A DNA stretch of 64,000 nt, taken from NCBI RefSeq assembly GCF_001633105.1, contig NZ_LUKZ01000025.1, positions 94,611 through 158,610 of the forward strand, written 5' to 3'. The notes beneath the pieces were generated by a model. It was not told the DNA's origin. It made no database searches and saw only the letters and a list, made by a program, of their open reading frames with translations. A program made the position numbers and the translations under genes. How positions within the stretch are numbered: the first letter of the stretch is position 1; each line of letters begins with the position of its first letter. Source of the DNA: Acidovorax sp. GW101-3H11 (GTDB lineage: Bacteria > Pseudomonadota > Gammaproteobacteria > Burkholderiales > Burkholderiaceae_C). This document shows positions 34,006-42,919 of the stretch, one piece after another.

Positions 34006-34467
34006 ATGTCCCAGCACACCGCCCGCCTCCCCTACCACCAGCTGTCGTCCAAGGCCTTCATGGGCCTGGTGGCGGTGTCCGAAACCATCAAGAAGGGCCC
34101 GCTGGGCCTGCGCCTGACCGAGCTGGTGTTTCTGCGCGTCTCGCAGATCAACGGCTGCGCCTACTGCATGGACATGCACTGGCATGTGCTGGTGAAGGAC
34201 GGCATGGCGCCGCGCCACCTGAACGCGGTGGCGGGCTGGCGCGAGGCACCGTTTTTTAGCGACCGCGAGCGCGCCGCGCTGCGCTGGGCCGAGGTCATCA
34301 CCGCCACACCCCACAGCGATGCAAGCGACGCAGAGTTCGCCCAGCTGCAGGCCGTGTTCAGCGATGCGGAAATCTCCGACCTCGGATTTGCGATTGCCGT
34401 GATCAACGGCTGGAACCTTATCAATGCAGGCATGCGCGCGCCGATTCCGGAGACACCAGCGGTGTAA
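34006..34467 (+). CDS. carboxymuconolactone decarboxylase-like (AhpD-type) protein
   Basis: A 153-residue protein of the CMD/AhpD fold with the redox motif NGCAYCMDMHWH (CxxC plus His). CMD-type proteins are the most frequent ECF41-associated genes. An AGGAG ribosome site precedes ATG 34006, and an ECF41-type promoter lies 91 bases upstream. A peroxidase-like or disulphide-reducing role is expected; the substrate is unknown. Confidence 0.9.
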   Translation: MSQHTARLPYHQLSSKAFMGLVAVSETIKKGPLGLRLTELVFLRVSQINGCAYCMDMHWHVLVKDGMAPRHLNAVAGWREAPFFSDRERAALRWAEVITATPHSDASDAEFAQLQAVFSDAEISDLGFAIAVINGWNLINAGMRAPIPETPAV

Positions 34468-34639
34468 CTTCAAGCAAATATGGCTGTTGCCGCGCGACTG
34501 TATTGCCCCAACAGCTGCAATATTTATAGCAAACCTATCCCAGGCCACGCCCCGCCTGTGTAGCCTGGCTGACAGTCACCCGCGCGCAGGCGGCCTACAG
34601 TGGTGCCTCCCACATCCACTACAGCGGAGACACCACCCC

Positions 34640-35413
34640 ATGCTCACCATCCCCTCGCTGCAAGACAGCGTCAGCCCCGAAGAATGGCAGCTGCGCTGCG
34701 ACCTGGCCGCGTGCTACCGGCTCGTCGCGCTGTACGGCTGGAGCGACCTGGTCTTCACCCACATCAGCGCCAAGCTGCCCGAATCGGTATCGGGCCCGGG
34801 CGAGCACCATTTCCTCATCAACCCCTATGGCCTGATGTTCGACGAGATCACGGCATCGAGCCTGATCAAGGTGGACATGGCGTGCAACAAGCTGCACGAC
34901 TCGCCCTTCCCGGTGAACCCGGCGGGCTTCGTGATCCACAGCGCGGTGCACGAGGCCCGGCCCGAGGCGGGCTGCGTGCTGCACACCCACACGCGCGCGG
35001 GCGTGGCCGTGAGCGCGCAGCAATGCGGCGTGCTGCCCATCAGCCAGCAAAGCACCTTCGTGCTGGGCTCGCTGGCATACCACGAGTACGAAGGCGTGGC
35101 CTTCCGCGACGAAGAAAAGCCGCGCCTGCAGGCCGACCTGGGCGAGGCCAACTTCCTCATGCTGCGCAACCACGGGCTGCTGACGGTGGGCAAGACGATT
35201 GCCGACGCGTTTTTGTCGATGTACACCTTCGAGAACACCTGCCGCATCCAGATCGACGCGCAGGCGGGCGGCGCGCTGACGCAAGTGAACCCAAAAATCG
35301 TGAGTGGCGTGGCCCAGGCCATGCGCGTGCAGACGGGCGGCCTGGGCGGCGCGTTTGCCTGGCCTGCACTGCTGCGCAAAGTGCAGCGCGAGATGCCAGG
35401 CTGGAATACCTAA
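34640..35413 (+). CDS. class II aldolase/adducin family protein
   Basis: A 257-residue protein of the class II aldolase family. The metal-binding histidines are visible in CVLHTHTRAGVAVS (about 115-128) and HGLLTVGKTIADAF. DLVFTHISAKLPES is the substrate-phosphate region. It would carry out an aldol cleavage or epimerisation of a sugar or organic acid; the substrate is unknown. ATG 34640 is used because the longer upstream frame is not protein-like. It stands alone downstream of the CMD-type gene. Confidence 0.88.
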   Translation: MLTIPSLQDSVSPEEWQLRCDLAACYRLVALYGWSDLVFTHISAKLPESVSGPGEHHFLINPYGLMFDEITASSLIKVDMACNKLHDSPFPVNPAGFVIHSAVHEARPEAGCVLHTHTRAGVAVSAQQCGVLPISQQSTFVLGSLAYHEYEGVAFRDEEKPRLQADLGEANFLMLRNHGLLTVGKTIADAFLSMYTFENTCRIQIDAQAGGALTQVNPKIVSGVAQAMRVQTGGLGGAFAWPALLRKVQREMPGWNT

Positions 35414-35641
35414 GACGTCCTACAGCCCCCGACAGCGGGTGCGCCAAAAGCCCTTGATGGCTTCAACGCTGGCGCGGAGGGCAGCCCAAACGTTGATCTT
35501 GTTGTGGGAAGCGGGCGGGCGTGGGCATCTTGAAAGATTGGGCAGCTCTTGCCAAATCGGCCACTGTATGTAAGCGCCCATATGATCGTCCGGGATGCGA
35601 CAGCTAAATTCTCCAACTTTCAATTTCTCTCGTCACTGAAA

Positions 35642-36049
35642 CTATTTATTATTAAATTTCTTAAACGAAAAATAATCTTGCTCGTCGCTTTCAATCGATT
35701 GAGCCTGTTTTGGGGTATTGTCATCGCCCACATAGATCCAGCCATTCGCCGATTCATTGGGGATATAGCAGTGAATTTTACTGTGTAGAGCCATCTCAAT
35801 CGACTTTCTTAATACATCTGAGTCGTCTAATTTGTACCTATACAATTGGAGTAGTTGAGCAGCATCACCCCGAACAGGGAAGATGACACAGATGCAATCA
35901 AATAATAATTCATCCAATTCTTCATTCAAGGCATTAAATATATCGGCATCAAAAATCTTGACTCTTTCAACAGGACATTCGAAAATCGCAGATAGAAATT
36001 TCTGAATTTGCAAAACAGAGTGCTGCTGCACCAACAAGACATCCATCAT
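35642..36049 (-). CDS. probable immunity protein for the adjacent toxin
   Basis: A 135-residue acidic protein with clearly lower GC than the surroundings. It has no signal peptide. Its ATG overlaps the toxin stop by four bases (ATGA), giving tight coupling, as expected for toxin-immunity pairs. I do not recognise the family by sequence; the helical start MMDVLLVQQHSVLQIQKF and strand-rich centre fit small immunity proteins in general. An immunity role is inferred from position. Confidence 0.68.
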   Translation of the reverse strand: MMDVLLVQQHSVLQIQKFLSAIFECPVERVKIFDADIFNALNEELDELLFDCICVIFPVRGDAAQLLQLYRYKLDDSDVLRKSIEMALHSKIHCYIPNESANGWIYVGDDNTPKQAQSIESDEQDYFSFKKFNNK

Positions 36050-38829
36050 TTTTTTATCGCCTCAAATACTACAAGTGCCGCAGCTTTTGTCTCGGGAGAG
36101 ACGCCCATGTTTCTCAGGATAATTTCCGTTTGAGGAGTATTTCCAAATTTATTCAGAACCCCCAGCGCTTTGTAGCCTCCACGATCCAAGGTGTAAAGCC
36201 CTGCTCCTGACATTGGGTAGAGTGTTCCGTCGTGCATTCCGTAAGTTCGCCCATTCACGACAAAGGTGTCGCCAATCTGTTTGCCCTGACCCGATCTGAT
36301 CGCGGTCACATCTGCTGATACGTCAACTACTGATCGATCAATCACTGTATTGACTTCTTTTGCAACTGAAGTTTGGGTTACTTTGTCCGCGTAGTGCCGC
36401 GTTGCTGGTGAATTCAAAGAGGCCAGCGATTCATCGACGGGAGCCGCTGCACTGTGCGCCCCATTGGTCGAAACACCACCCACACCCGACCCAACCGCAG
36501 GCACAGCCCCATCTGGCTTCGTGCTCACAGCCCCCACCACATTGTCAACGCCGCCACCCAGCCTGTTGCCAATGCCTCGGCCCAGCGCACCACCTATCGC
36601 CACCCCTGTCTGTGCATGCAGCCCTTCTTCCGTTGCAAAGCCGGTGATGTCATTGATCACCTCTTGCCCCCATCCTCCGCCTGCAGCAGCGTCCAACGCT
36701 GCGGCTCGGGTCCACAGGCCGTTGTAGATGCTGTCCCGCCGGAAGTCCCCTCCCATGCTCGCTCGGTACTGTGCGGCGGCGTCCCGGTACTCCTGGGCAC
36801 TGTAGCTGCCGACGGGGCTGTGAGACATCTCCACCAGTTCCGTGAAGCTGCGCTGAGGTGCTCGAACCTCTGTGCTGTTGCGATACTCGATCTCTTGTCT
36901 GCGAAAGTCCTCTGGCAGCATGGGCTGCGCGGTCTCCCGCACCTCGGTCTCCGCCAGCATGGGCTCTCCGTCGCTGCTGTGTGCCAGCGTGCTGGTGGTG
37001 CCGTCAGGCCAGATCAGTTGAGGGGGCTCTATGTAAGCGCCACTGTCATCAAAGTAACCCACATCACCCACTGTTCCGATGGGGGCTGATGCGACCTGGA
37101 TGCCTTGCGACGGTGGCAATATGGCCGGGTTGGCAAATGCCTCTACCCACTGCGCCGCCTGCGCATCCACTTCGCTGGGGCCCAGGTTCCTCACCCAGTC
37201 GCTGGAGGGCCTGTCTCCCGGCTGTGCAGCTTGCCCCGGTTGTCCTTCATTCCCCACCTGGCCCTGTTCCTTTCCTTGCGCCCCCTGGAGCCCATCGCCC
37301 AGCACTCCGCTCAGAAACTCCCCCGCAAACCCCGCCGCCGGGTCATCTGTGCCCGCAATCCGCAATGCGCTGCTGGCGGCTTTGCTCATGAGCTTGAGCA
37401 CGCTGGCCTGCTCGGGGCTGATGTCCTTTAGCTCTCCAATCTGCTGATCCAGCTGGGCTCCCACCTCTGCCGCGATGCTGGCCAGGGCGCTGTTCATGAG
37501 GCCGTCTTTGAATTTGCCGCCCGTGGCTTCTTGCAATAACCCCGTGAGGCCCGCCTTGCCCAGGTGTGCCAGGCCGCGCGTGCCCAGATCGGCGCTTTTG
37601 AGCATCTCCCCCATCCCCGAGATCTGCATGACGCTGCCTGCAATGCCCCCCGTCAGGGCCGAGCGCAGCAGGTTGCCGAAGTCGAGTTCGCCGGTCATCA
37701 CCACCTGGGAGATCGCGCTGCCCATGGCCCCCATGGCCGCGCCTTGAGCGAAGGTGCCTGCCCCCGCCTGCGCCAGCAGGTTGCCCGCGGGTGGCAAGGC
37801 CACCATGCACATCAGTGCACTGAATACGACCGGCAGGGCTTTGTCCAGAAAGCCCGTCGGGGCCTGGATGTTGTCTGCGCTGGTGCTCCAGCCGTTGACG
37901 GGGTCAAACCACAGGTATTCCTTGTTGATCAGGTCTGCGCTGTGTTCTGGGCTGAGCTGGGTGTAGTCCCGCAGCAGGCAGGCGTCGGGCAGGCTCTTGT
38001 CGCTGCCGTAGGGTTGGCCCTGGGCGAGCCTGAAGGGGCCTAGTGTGTGGTAGCTGGGTTCGGTGTGGGCTTCGCTGACATCCCTTCCCGCATGGAACAC
38101 CAGGGGGTCTTGGCCGTGCATGTCGGCAAATGCCCGTTGGGCCAGGCTGTCGCCTTGGGCGTAGTGGCGCGAGAACGCTGCGGGGTCCAGTGTCCAGTGC
38201 CCAGGCTCGGCGGTCTCACCTTGCCCGGTGCCAGGGACCCATTGACTGCCTGGGGTATCCGGGCCGGGGTTCTGAGTGGCTTGGTCGAGCGCGTGCAGGT
38301 ATTCGTTGCGCACACCATCCTGGGCTTCTTGCAGCTGGGTCAGCCGTGCGCCCAGGTCGGGGCCAAAGCGCGCAAGGATGCCTTGGCCAACGTTGGTGTC
38401 GGTGTTCAGGGGCCCCAGGGGTGGGCCGTACTGGGCAATGATGTCCTGGTTGGCGGGCTCGGCCAGCAGCAACTCCAGGGCGGCGATCTCGGTGGGGCTG
38501 GCGGTGGGGGTTGTGGCGCTGGCCGGGGCGGTGTTGTCCGCTGGTGGCGGCGGGTTCAGGCCCTGTGCGTTCTCGGGAGTGACCAGCAGGGGCTTGGTCT
38601 GTGCCTGCACCATCAGGGCCAGTGTGTCGCCGGGGGTGCTGTCGATGGGGGCAGCGTGGGGGTACTGGGAATCGGGCTGGGAGTAGCCGCCGGAGCCATT
38701 GTCCGCAAAGGCGCCTGCGTTGTCCTGGGGCTGGTCTGTGTAGCTGTTGAATGCACTGCCAGGAGCGGGCAGGCTGGCTACATCGCCAGGGGCTGGAGCG
38801 TAGGTGGAGACGGAGGGGGCAACTTGCAT
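36046..38829 (-). CDS. polymorphic toxin (CdiA/RHS-like type) with uncharacterised C-terminal toxin domain
   Basis: A 927-residue protein. The N-terminal third is Pro/Ala/Gly-rich and unstructured-looking. The middle (about 330-500) is a hydrophobic, glycine/alanine-rich pre-toxin region, for example AAMGAMGSAISQVVMTGELD, of the kind seen in CDI and RHS proteins. The final 117 residues (about 811-927) form a separate domain with VVNGRTYGMHDGTLYPMSG and GGYKALGVLNKFGNTPQTE, whose activity is unknown. No signal peptide or two-partner-secretion domain is seen, so the export route is unclear. GC drops toward the C-terminus. CTAG palindromes lie upstream. Confidence 0.75.
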   Translation of the reverse strand: MQVAPSVSTYAPAPGDVASLPAPGSAFNSYTDQPQDNAGAFADNGSGGYSQPDSQYPHAAPIDSTPGDTLALMVQAQTKPLLVTPENAQGLNPPPPADNTAPASATTPTASPTEIAALELLLAEPANQDIIAQYGPPLGPLNTDTNVGQGILARFGPDLGARLTQLQEAQDGVRNEYLHALDQATQNPGPDTPGSQWVPGTGQGETAEPGHWTLDPAAFSRHYAQGDSLAQRAFADMHGQDPLVFHAGRDVSEAHTEPSYHTLGPFRLAQGQPYGSDKSLPDACLLRDYTQLSPEHSADLINKEYLWFDPVNGWSTSADNIQAPTGFLDKALPVVFSALMCMVALPPAGNLLAQAGAGTFAQGAAMGAMGSAISQVVMTGELDFGNLLRSALTGGIAGSVMQISGMGEMLKSADLGTRGLAHLGKAGLTGLLQEATGGKFKDGLMNSALASIAAEVGAQLDQQIGELKDISPEQASVLKLMSKAASSALRIAGTDDPAAGFAGEFLSGVLGDGLQGAQGKEQGQVGNEGQPGQAAQPGDRPSSDWVRNLGPSEVDAQAAQWVEAFANPAILPPSQGIQVASAPIGTVGDVGYFDDSGAYIEPPQLIWPDGTTSTLAHSSDGEPMLAETEVRETAQPMLPEDFRRQEIEYRNSTEVRAPQRSFTELVEMSHSPVGSYSAQEYRDAAAQYRASMGGDFRRDSIYNGLWTRAAALDAAAGGGWGQEVINDITGFATEEGLHAQTGVAIGGALGRGIGNRLGGGVDNVVGAVSTKPDGAVPAVGSGVGGVSTNGAHSAAAPVDESLASLNSPATRHYADKVTQTSVAKEVNTVIDRSVVDVSADVTAIRSGQGKQIGDTFVVNGRTYGMHDGTLYPMSGAGLYTLDRGGYKALGVLNKFGNTPQTEIILRNMGVSPETKAAALVVFEAIKK

Positions 38830-39189
38830 GGCGCGCGACTGTGCCTACAGGCATCAGCGCGCGAAACTGGGAAGGCTCCTAGCTAGGGACGTTCCTAGCT
38901 AGGAATGACCCTTACGTGGGGTGGGCCGGTGTGGTCGGCGGAGGATACAAGGAGTACGGCTGCAGGGGCCGTGGGGAATGCGCAAGAAGCTATTAAATCA
39001 GGAGCACCCTGCACTCGGGGAGCGAAGGGGATGAGGCGGAGAGGGTTACAGACTTTTACGCAGGAGGGTGAGGACTGCAGAGGAATGAACGAGGCCACCA
39101 CGCACTGTCGGCCGACAAAAAAACAGCGAAGCGCATAGCATCGACGGCTTCATCGTTTGTCACTCTTTCACGAATTCAAGGACCGATCC
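38830..39189. other. gap upstream of the toxin gene and of gstA
   Basis: A 360-base gap that should hold divergent promoters. It contains the CTAG palindromes described separately. Apart from those and a polypurine-like stretch near 38985-39060 I see nothing I can name. Confidence 0.5.
38877..38905. promoter_or_regulatory. paired CTAG palindromes upstream of the toxin gene
   Basis: CCTAGCTAGG occurs twice (38878-38887 and 38894-38903), 16 bases apart, and the second extends to the 14-base palindrome TTCCTAGCTAGGAA. They lie about 50-75 bases upstream of the toxin ATG. CTAG is generally rare in such genomes, so a specific binding site is suspected. Confidence 0.5.
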
Positions 39190-39798
39190 ATGAAGCTGTA
39201 CTACTCCCCCGGCGCCTGCTCGCTCTCTCCCCACATCGCCCTGCACGAGGCCGGCCTGGCCTACACCCCCGTGCTGGCCAGCACCAAGAGCCACAAGCTG
39301 CAGGACGGCACCGACTACTACACCATCAACCCGCTGGGCTATGTGCCCCTGCTGGAGCTGGACAGCGGCGAGCGCCTGCGCGAAGGCCCGGCCATCGTGC
39401 AGTACATCGCCGACCAGGTGCCCGACAAGCAACTGGCCCCCGCCAACGGCACACTGGCGCGCTACCGCCTGCAAGAGTGGCTGACCTTCATCGGCACCGA
39501 GCTGCACAAGGGCTTCAGCCCCTTGTTCAACCCCGCCACGCCCGACGACTACAAGCCCCTGGTGCGCGAGCGGCTGCTGCAGCGCCTGCAGTGGGTGGAC
39601 GGCCAGCTCGCGGGCAAGCAGTACCTGATGGGCGACCAGTTCACCGTGGCCGACGGTTATCTGTTCACCGTGACCAACTGGACCCAACCCACCAACCTCG
39701 ATATCTCTGGCCTAGCCAATCTGGCAGCTTATCGTGAGCGCGTAGGCGCTCGCCCTGCCGTGCAGGCGGCGATGAAGGCAGAAGGCTTGCTGAAATAG
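39190..39798 (+). CDS. gstA: beta-class glutathione S-transferase
   Basis: A 202-residue GST. The thioredoxin-like start MKLYYSPGACSLSPHIALHE has the beta-class Cys (about residue 10) and the following SPH. The N-terminal domain ends with the substrate-helix motif EGPAIVQYIAD, and the C-terminal helical domain contains FTVADGYLFTVTNW. It conjugates or reduces electrophiles with glutathione in the cytosol. A CCCCCTGAG element follows directly downstream. Confidence 0.92.
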   Translation: MKLYYSPGACSLSPHIALHEAGLAYTPVLASTKSHKLQDGTDYYTINPLGYVPLLELDSGERLREGPAIVQYIADQVPDKQLAPANGTLARYRLQEWLTFIGTELHKGFSPLFNPATPDDYKPLVRERLLQRLQWVDGQLAGKQYLMGDQFTVADGYLFTVTNWTQPTNLDISGLANLAAYRERVGARPAVQAAMKAEGLLK

Positions 39799-39801
39799 GG
39801 A

Positions 39802-39912
39802 CACCCCCTGAGGCGCTGCGCGCCTTCCCCCCGCTCTCGCTACGCGGGCAGGGGGACAACGCCCTCGCTGCGGGGCGGCCCTTGCTCGGCGTTCCTGGCC
39901 TGGGCCGCGCCA
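39802..39912 (+). repeat. CCCCCTGAG 3'-element, copy B
   Basis: It starts three bases after the gstA stop with CACCCCCTGAGG, includes GCAGGGGGACA and GCGGCCCTTGCTC, and ends CTGGCCTGGGCCGCGCCA. It is in the same orientation as gstA. Confidence 0.75.
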
Positions 39913-39961
39913 ATATCGATTGGGAGCGCGTAACTCCACGGCGGCCAAAACTCCAGATGCG

Positions 39962-41200
39962 CTACAGCGGCTTCTGCCGCCACGCCACCAGCGCCCCCAC
40001 CCACAACGCGCAGGCTGAAAACACCAGCCCGCGCGCCAGACCGCCGGGCCCGTCGGCGATCCAGCCCACCACCGTGGGCCCCACGATCTGCCCGGCTGCA
40101 AACACGATGGTGAACGCGCTGATGCCGCTGGCCCACAGCGCCTGCGGCAGGTTGTGCCGCACCAGCGCCGTGGTCGATGCCACCACCGACAAAAATACCC
40201 CGCCAAACAGCAGCCCCGAGGCCAGCACCACCGGCCAGGCGCCCGTGAGCGCGGGCAGCACCGTGGCCAGGCCCAGCAGCGCATTAAGCCGCGCCAGCGC
40301 CTCGCCGCCCCGACTGCGGTCCAGCAGCCCGGCCCAGATGCGCGACGACAGCACCACGGCGAGCCCCAGCAGCGCGTAAAAGGCAGTGATCGCCCCCCCG
40401 CTGGCGCCCTGCTCGCGCAGCAGCGCCACCACAAAGGTCATGTAGCCGATGTAGCCCACGCCAAACAGCCCATAGCCCAGCAGCGCCGGGGCCAGGGCCC
40501 GCCAACGCACTGTGGCAGGCGGCGGCGTGATGTTGAACGCCGTAGGGCTGGCCGATGGCGGCGCCAGCACCTGCAGCGCCTGCGCGGGCCACCACAACAC
40601 CGCCGTGGCCGCCACGCAGGCCAGCGCCAGCGCCCACCAGGCCCATGCCCAGGGGTGCGGCACGGGCCCCGCAGCCGCCAGCACTCCGGGCACCAGCAGC
40701 GCCGACAGGCTGATGCCCCAGCCCGTGCCCCCGTAGTACAGCCCCAGCAGCAGGCCGCTGCGCCCCGGCGCGTGCGCGCCCAGCCGCGCGGCCAGCAGCC
40801 CCCCGGCAATGAACACCAGCGCACTGGCCACCCCGGCCAGCAGGCGCTGCAGCAGCAGCCAGGGTGCAGCGGTAAAAAACCCGCTGAGCCCCATGAACAC
40901 CGAGGCCAGCACCGCCCCCACCAGCAACACCCGGCCCGGCGCCACCCGCCGCAGCAGCAGCGGCGTGGCCAGCGCGCCCAGCAGGTAGCCCAGCGCATTG
41001 GCCGTGTTCATGCCCCCGGCCAGGGTGTACGACCAGCCCAGGTCCTCACGCATCGGCGGCAGCAGCAGCGCATAGGAAAACCGCGTGATGCCCAGCGAGA
41101 TCGCCGCGCCCATGGACAGCGCCACGGCCAGCCACAGGGTGGGGATGGGCGCTGCGGAGGAGGCAGCGGAAACGTCAACAGGGGCGGGGCGTGTGGGCAT
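39962..41200 (-). CDS. YbfB/YjiJ-type MFS transporter
   Basis: A 412-residue, 12-helix MFS protein. The N-terminus resembles YbfB/YjiJ transporters: LGITRFSYALLLPPMREDLG followed by GGMNTANALGYLLGALATP. The substrate is unknown. The upstream gap contains a TTCGACAGGCTCAG-type dyad. It is convergent with gstA and lies near a CCCCCTGAG element. Confidence 0.87.
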   Translation of the reverse strand: MPTRPAPVDVSAASSAAPIPTLWLAVALSMGAAISLGITRFSYALLLPPMREDLGWSYTLAGGMNTANALGYLLGALATPLLLRRVAPGRVLLVGAVLASVFMGLSGFFTAAPWLLLQRLLAGVASALVFIAGGLLAARLGAHAPGRSGLLLGLYYGGTGWGISLSALLVPGVLAAAGPVPHPWAWAWWALALACVAATAVLWWPAQALQVLAPPSASPTAFNITPPPATVRWRALAPALLGYGLFGVGYIGYMTFVVALLREQGASGGAITAFYALLGLAVVLSSRIWAGLLDRSRGGEALARLNALLGLATVLPALTGAWPVVLASGLLFGGVFLSVVASTTALVRHNLPQALWASGISAFTIVFAAGQIVGPTVVGWIADGPGGLARGLVFSACALWVGALVAWRQKPL

Positions 41201-41297
41201 GGCGTTTTGATTCTGCCGCAGCCCGGCAGAGCGTGCGCGGGCCTGCGCCCGGTGATGCTCACAGGGACGCTCGTGCGAGCCCGAAGAGAGAAAAGAA

Positions 41298-41357
41298 CCG
41301 TTCGGGCTGAGCCTGTCGAAGCCCTGCGCAGCGCTTCGACAGGCTCAGCGTGAACGG
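41298..41357. repeat. TTCGACAGGCTCAG dyad repeat, copy 1
   Basis: CCGTTCGGGCTGAGCCTGTC... and its near-perfect complement TTCGACAGGCTCAGCGTGAA flank a GCGCAGCGC centre, a strong hairpin. It lies in the 323-base gap 41201-41523, which otherwise shows nothing else I can name. Confidence 0.8.
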
Positions 41358-41523
41358 ATGGCATGGATATTTTTGAATGCGCACCGGTACCAAGACGCCC
41401 GCGCGGTTATCACAAAAGCAGAAGCCTTGTTGACGCATGTGCGCTGCAGGTTTTGCGCTGCAGCATTACGCTTGCGCCCATTCCATCGCTGGTCTGCAAC
41501 CCTTTTTCCGAAAGCCTCGACCC

Positions 41524-42627
41524 ATGCCTTTTCTCTCTGACCCCGTTCAAGCCGGTGACCTGCAACTGGCCAACCGCATCGCCATGGCGCCGCTCACGCG
41601 CAACCGTTCGCCCAATGCCGTGCCCACCGACCTCGTGGCCACTTACTACACCCAGCGTGCCAGTGCGGGCCTGATCATTTCGGAGGCCACCGCCATCAGC
41701 CACCAGGGCCAGGGCTATGCCGACGTGCCCGGCCTGTATGCGCCCGAGCAGGTCGCAGCCTGGAAGAAGGTCACGTCTTCCGTGCACGCTGCGGGCGGCA
41801 AGATCGTAGTACAGCTGTGGCACGTGGGCCGCGTCTCGCACACCGACCTGCAGCCCGGCAACGCCGCGCCCGTGGCGCCCTCGGCCATCCAGGCCAACAC
41901 CAAGACCGTGCTCATCCAGAACGGCGTGCCCACCTTCACGCCCACCTCCATGCCCCGCGCACTGGAGCTGGCCGAGATCCCCGGCATCGTGGCCGACTAC
42001 CGCCGCGCCGCGCGCGCCGCCATCGAGGCAGGTTTTGACGGCGTCGAGATCCACGCCGCCAACGGCTACCTCATCGACCAGTTCCTCAAGACCGGCGCCA
42101 ACCAGCGCACCGACGCCTACGGCGGCAGCATCGAGAACCGTGCCCGCCTGTTGCTGGAAGTGACCCGCGCCATCACCTCCGACATCGGCGGCGGCCGCAC
42201 CGGCATCCGCCTCTCGCCCGTCACGCCCGCCAACGACATCGTCGATGCCGACCCGCAACCGCTGTTCGACTACGTGGTGCGCCAGCTCGGGCCCCTGGGC
42301 CTGTCGTATCTCCACCTCATCGAAGGCGCCACCGGCGGCCCACGCGAAGTGGAAGGCCGCCCCTTTGACTACACCGCCCTCAAGGCCGCCTACCGCGCAG
42401 CGGGCGGCCAGGGTGCGTGGATGGTCAACAACGCCTACACCCGCGAACTGGCCGACACCGCCCTGGCCCACGGCGCCGACATCGTGGCCTTTGGCCGCCC
42501 CTTCATCGCCAACCCCGACCTGGTGGCGCGCCTGCACGCCAACGCGCCGCTCAACGAGGTGAACCGGGCCACGCTGTATGGTGGTGGGGCCGAGGGGTAT
42601 ACGGACTATCCCGCGCTGAGCGCCTGA
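41524..42627 (+). CDS. old yellow enzyme-type alkene reductase
   Basis: A 367-residue OYE/NemA-family flavoenzyme. Conserved parts are NRIAMAPLTRNRS (FMN binding), VVQLWHVGRVSHTDLQPGN, GFDGVEIHAANGYLIDQFLK with the catalytic His-Asn pair, and FGRPFIANPDLVARL at the C-terminus. It reduces activated double bonds or nitro groups with NAD(P)H. ATG 41524 is used because earlier in-frame residues are not family-like. A CCCCCTGAG element follows seven bases after the stop. Confidence 0.94.
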   Translation: MPFLSDPVQAGDLQLANRIAMAPLTRNRSPNAVPTDLVATYYTQRASAGLIISEATAISHQGQGYADVPGLYAPEQVAAWKKVTSSVHAAGGKIVVQLWHVGRVSHTDLQPGNAAPVAPSAIQANTKTVLIQNGVPTFTPTSMPRALELAEIPGIVADYRRAARAAIEAGFDGVEIHAANGYLIDQFLKTGANQRTDAYGGSIENRARLLLEVTRAITSDIGGGRTGIRLSPVTPANDIVDADPQPLFDYVVRQLGPLGLSYLHLIEGATGGPREVEGRPFDYTALKAAYRAAGGQGAWMVNNAYTRELADTALAHGADIVAFGRPFIANPDLVARLHANAPLNEVNRATLYGGGAEGYTDYPALSA

Positions 42628-42634
42628 AGTGAAA

Positions 42635-42784
42635 CACCCCCTGAGTCGCTTCGCGCCTTCCCCCTCTCTCTCGCATTGCTGCGCAAAGCGGGGAGGGGGA
42701 CGCCCCCGGTGCACGCAAGCGAGGCGCCGCATCCACGGCTTGGCGGCCCTTGCACGGGGGCGCTGGCCTTGGCCGCGCCAGTTT
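42635..42784 (+). repeat. CCCCCTGAG 3'-element, copy C
   Basis: Starts CACCCCCTGAGTCGCTTCGC just after the OYE stop and ends GGCCGCGCCAGTTTC, with the shared GGCGGCCCTTGCACGG centre. It is in the same orientation as the gene it follows. Confidence 0.75.
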
Positions 42785-42827
42785 CATCCGCTGCGGGTGG
42801 CGCGCAGCGCTATGGATAACTGAGATT

Positions 42828-42889
42828 ACCGTTCGGGCTGAGCTTGTCGAAGCCTTGCGCAGCGCTTTGACAAGCTCAGCCCGAACGGT
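42828..42889. repeat. TTCGACAGGCTCAG dyad repeat, copy 2
   Basis: ACCGTTCGGGCTGAGCTTGT and its complement TTGACAAGCTCAGCCCGAAC flank a GCGCAGCGC centre. It is near-perfect and forms a hairpin between the OYE and hemerythrin genes. Confidence 0.8.
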
Positions 42890-42919
42890 TTTGTTGTGGA
42901 GATGGTGTGGGCAGAGAAC

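Noticed and set aside
35420..35623. 67-codon minus-strand frame just past the immunity gene
   Set aside because: It needs a TTG start and has no ribosome site. It could be a remnant, but I cannot support it as a gene.
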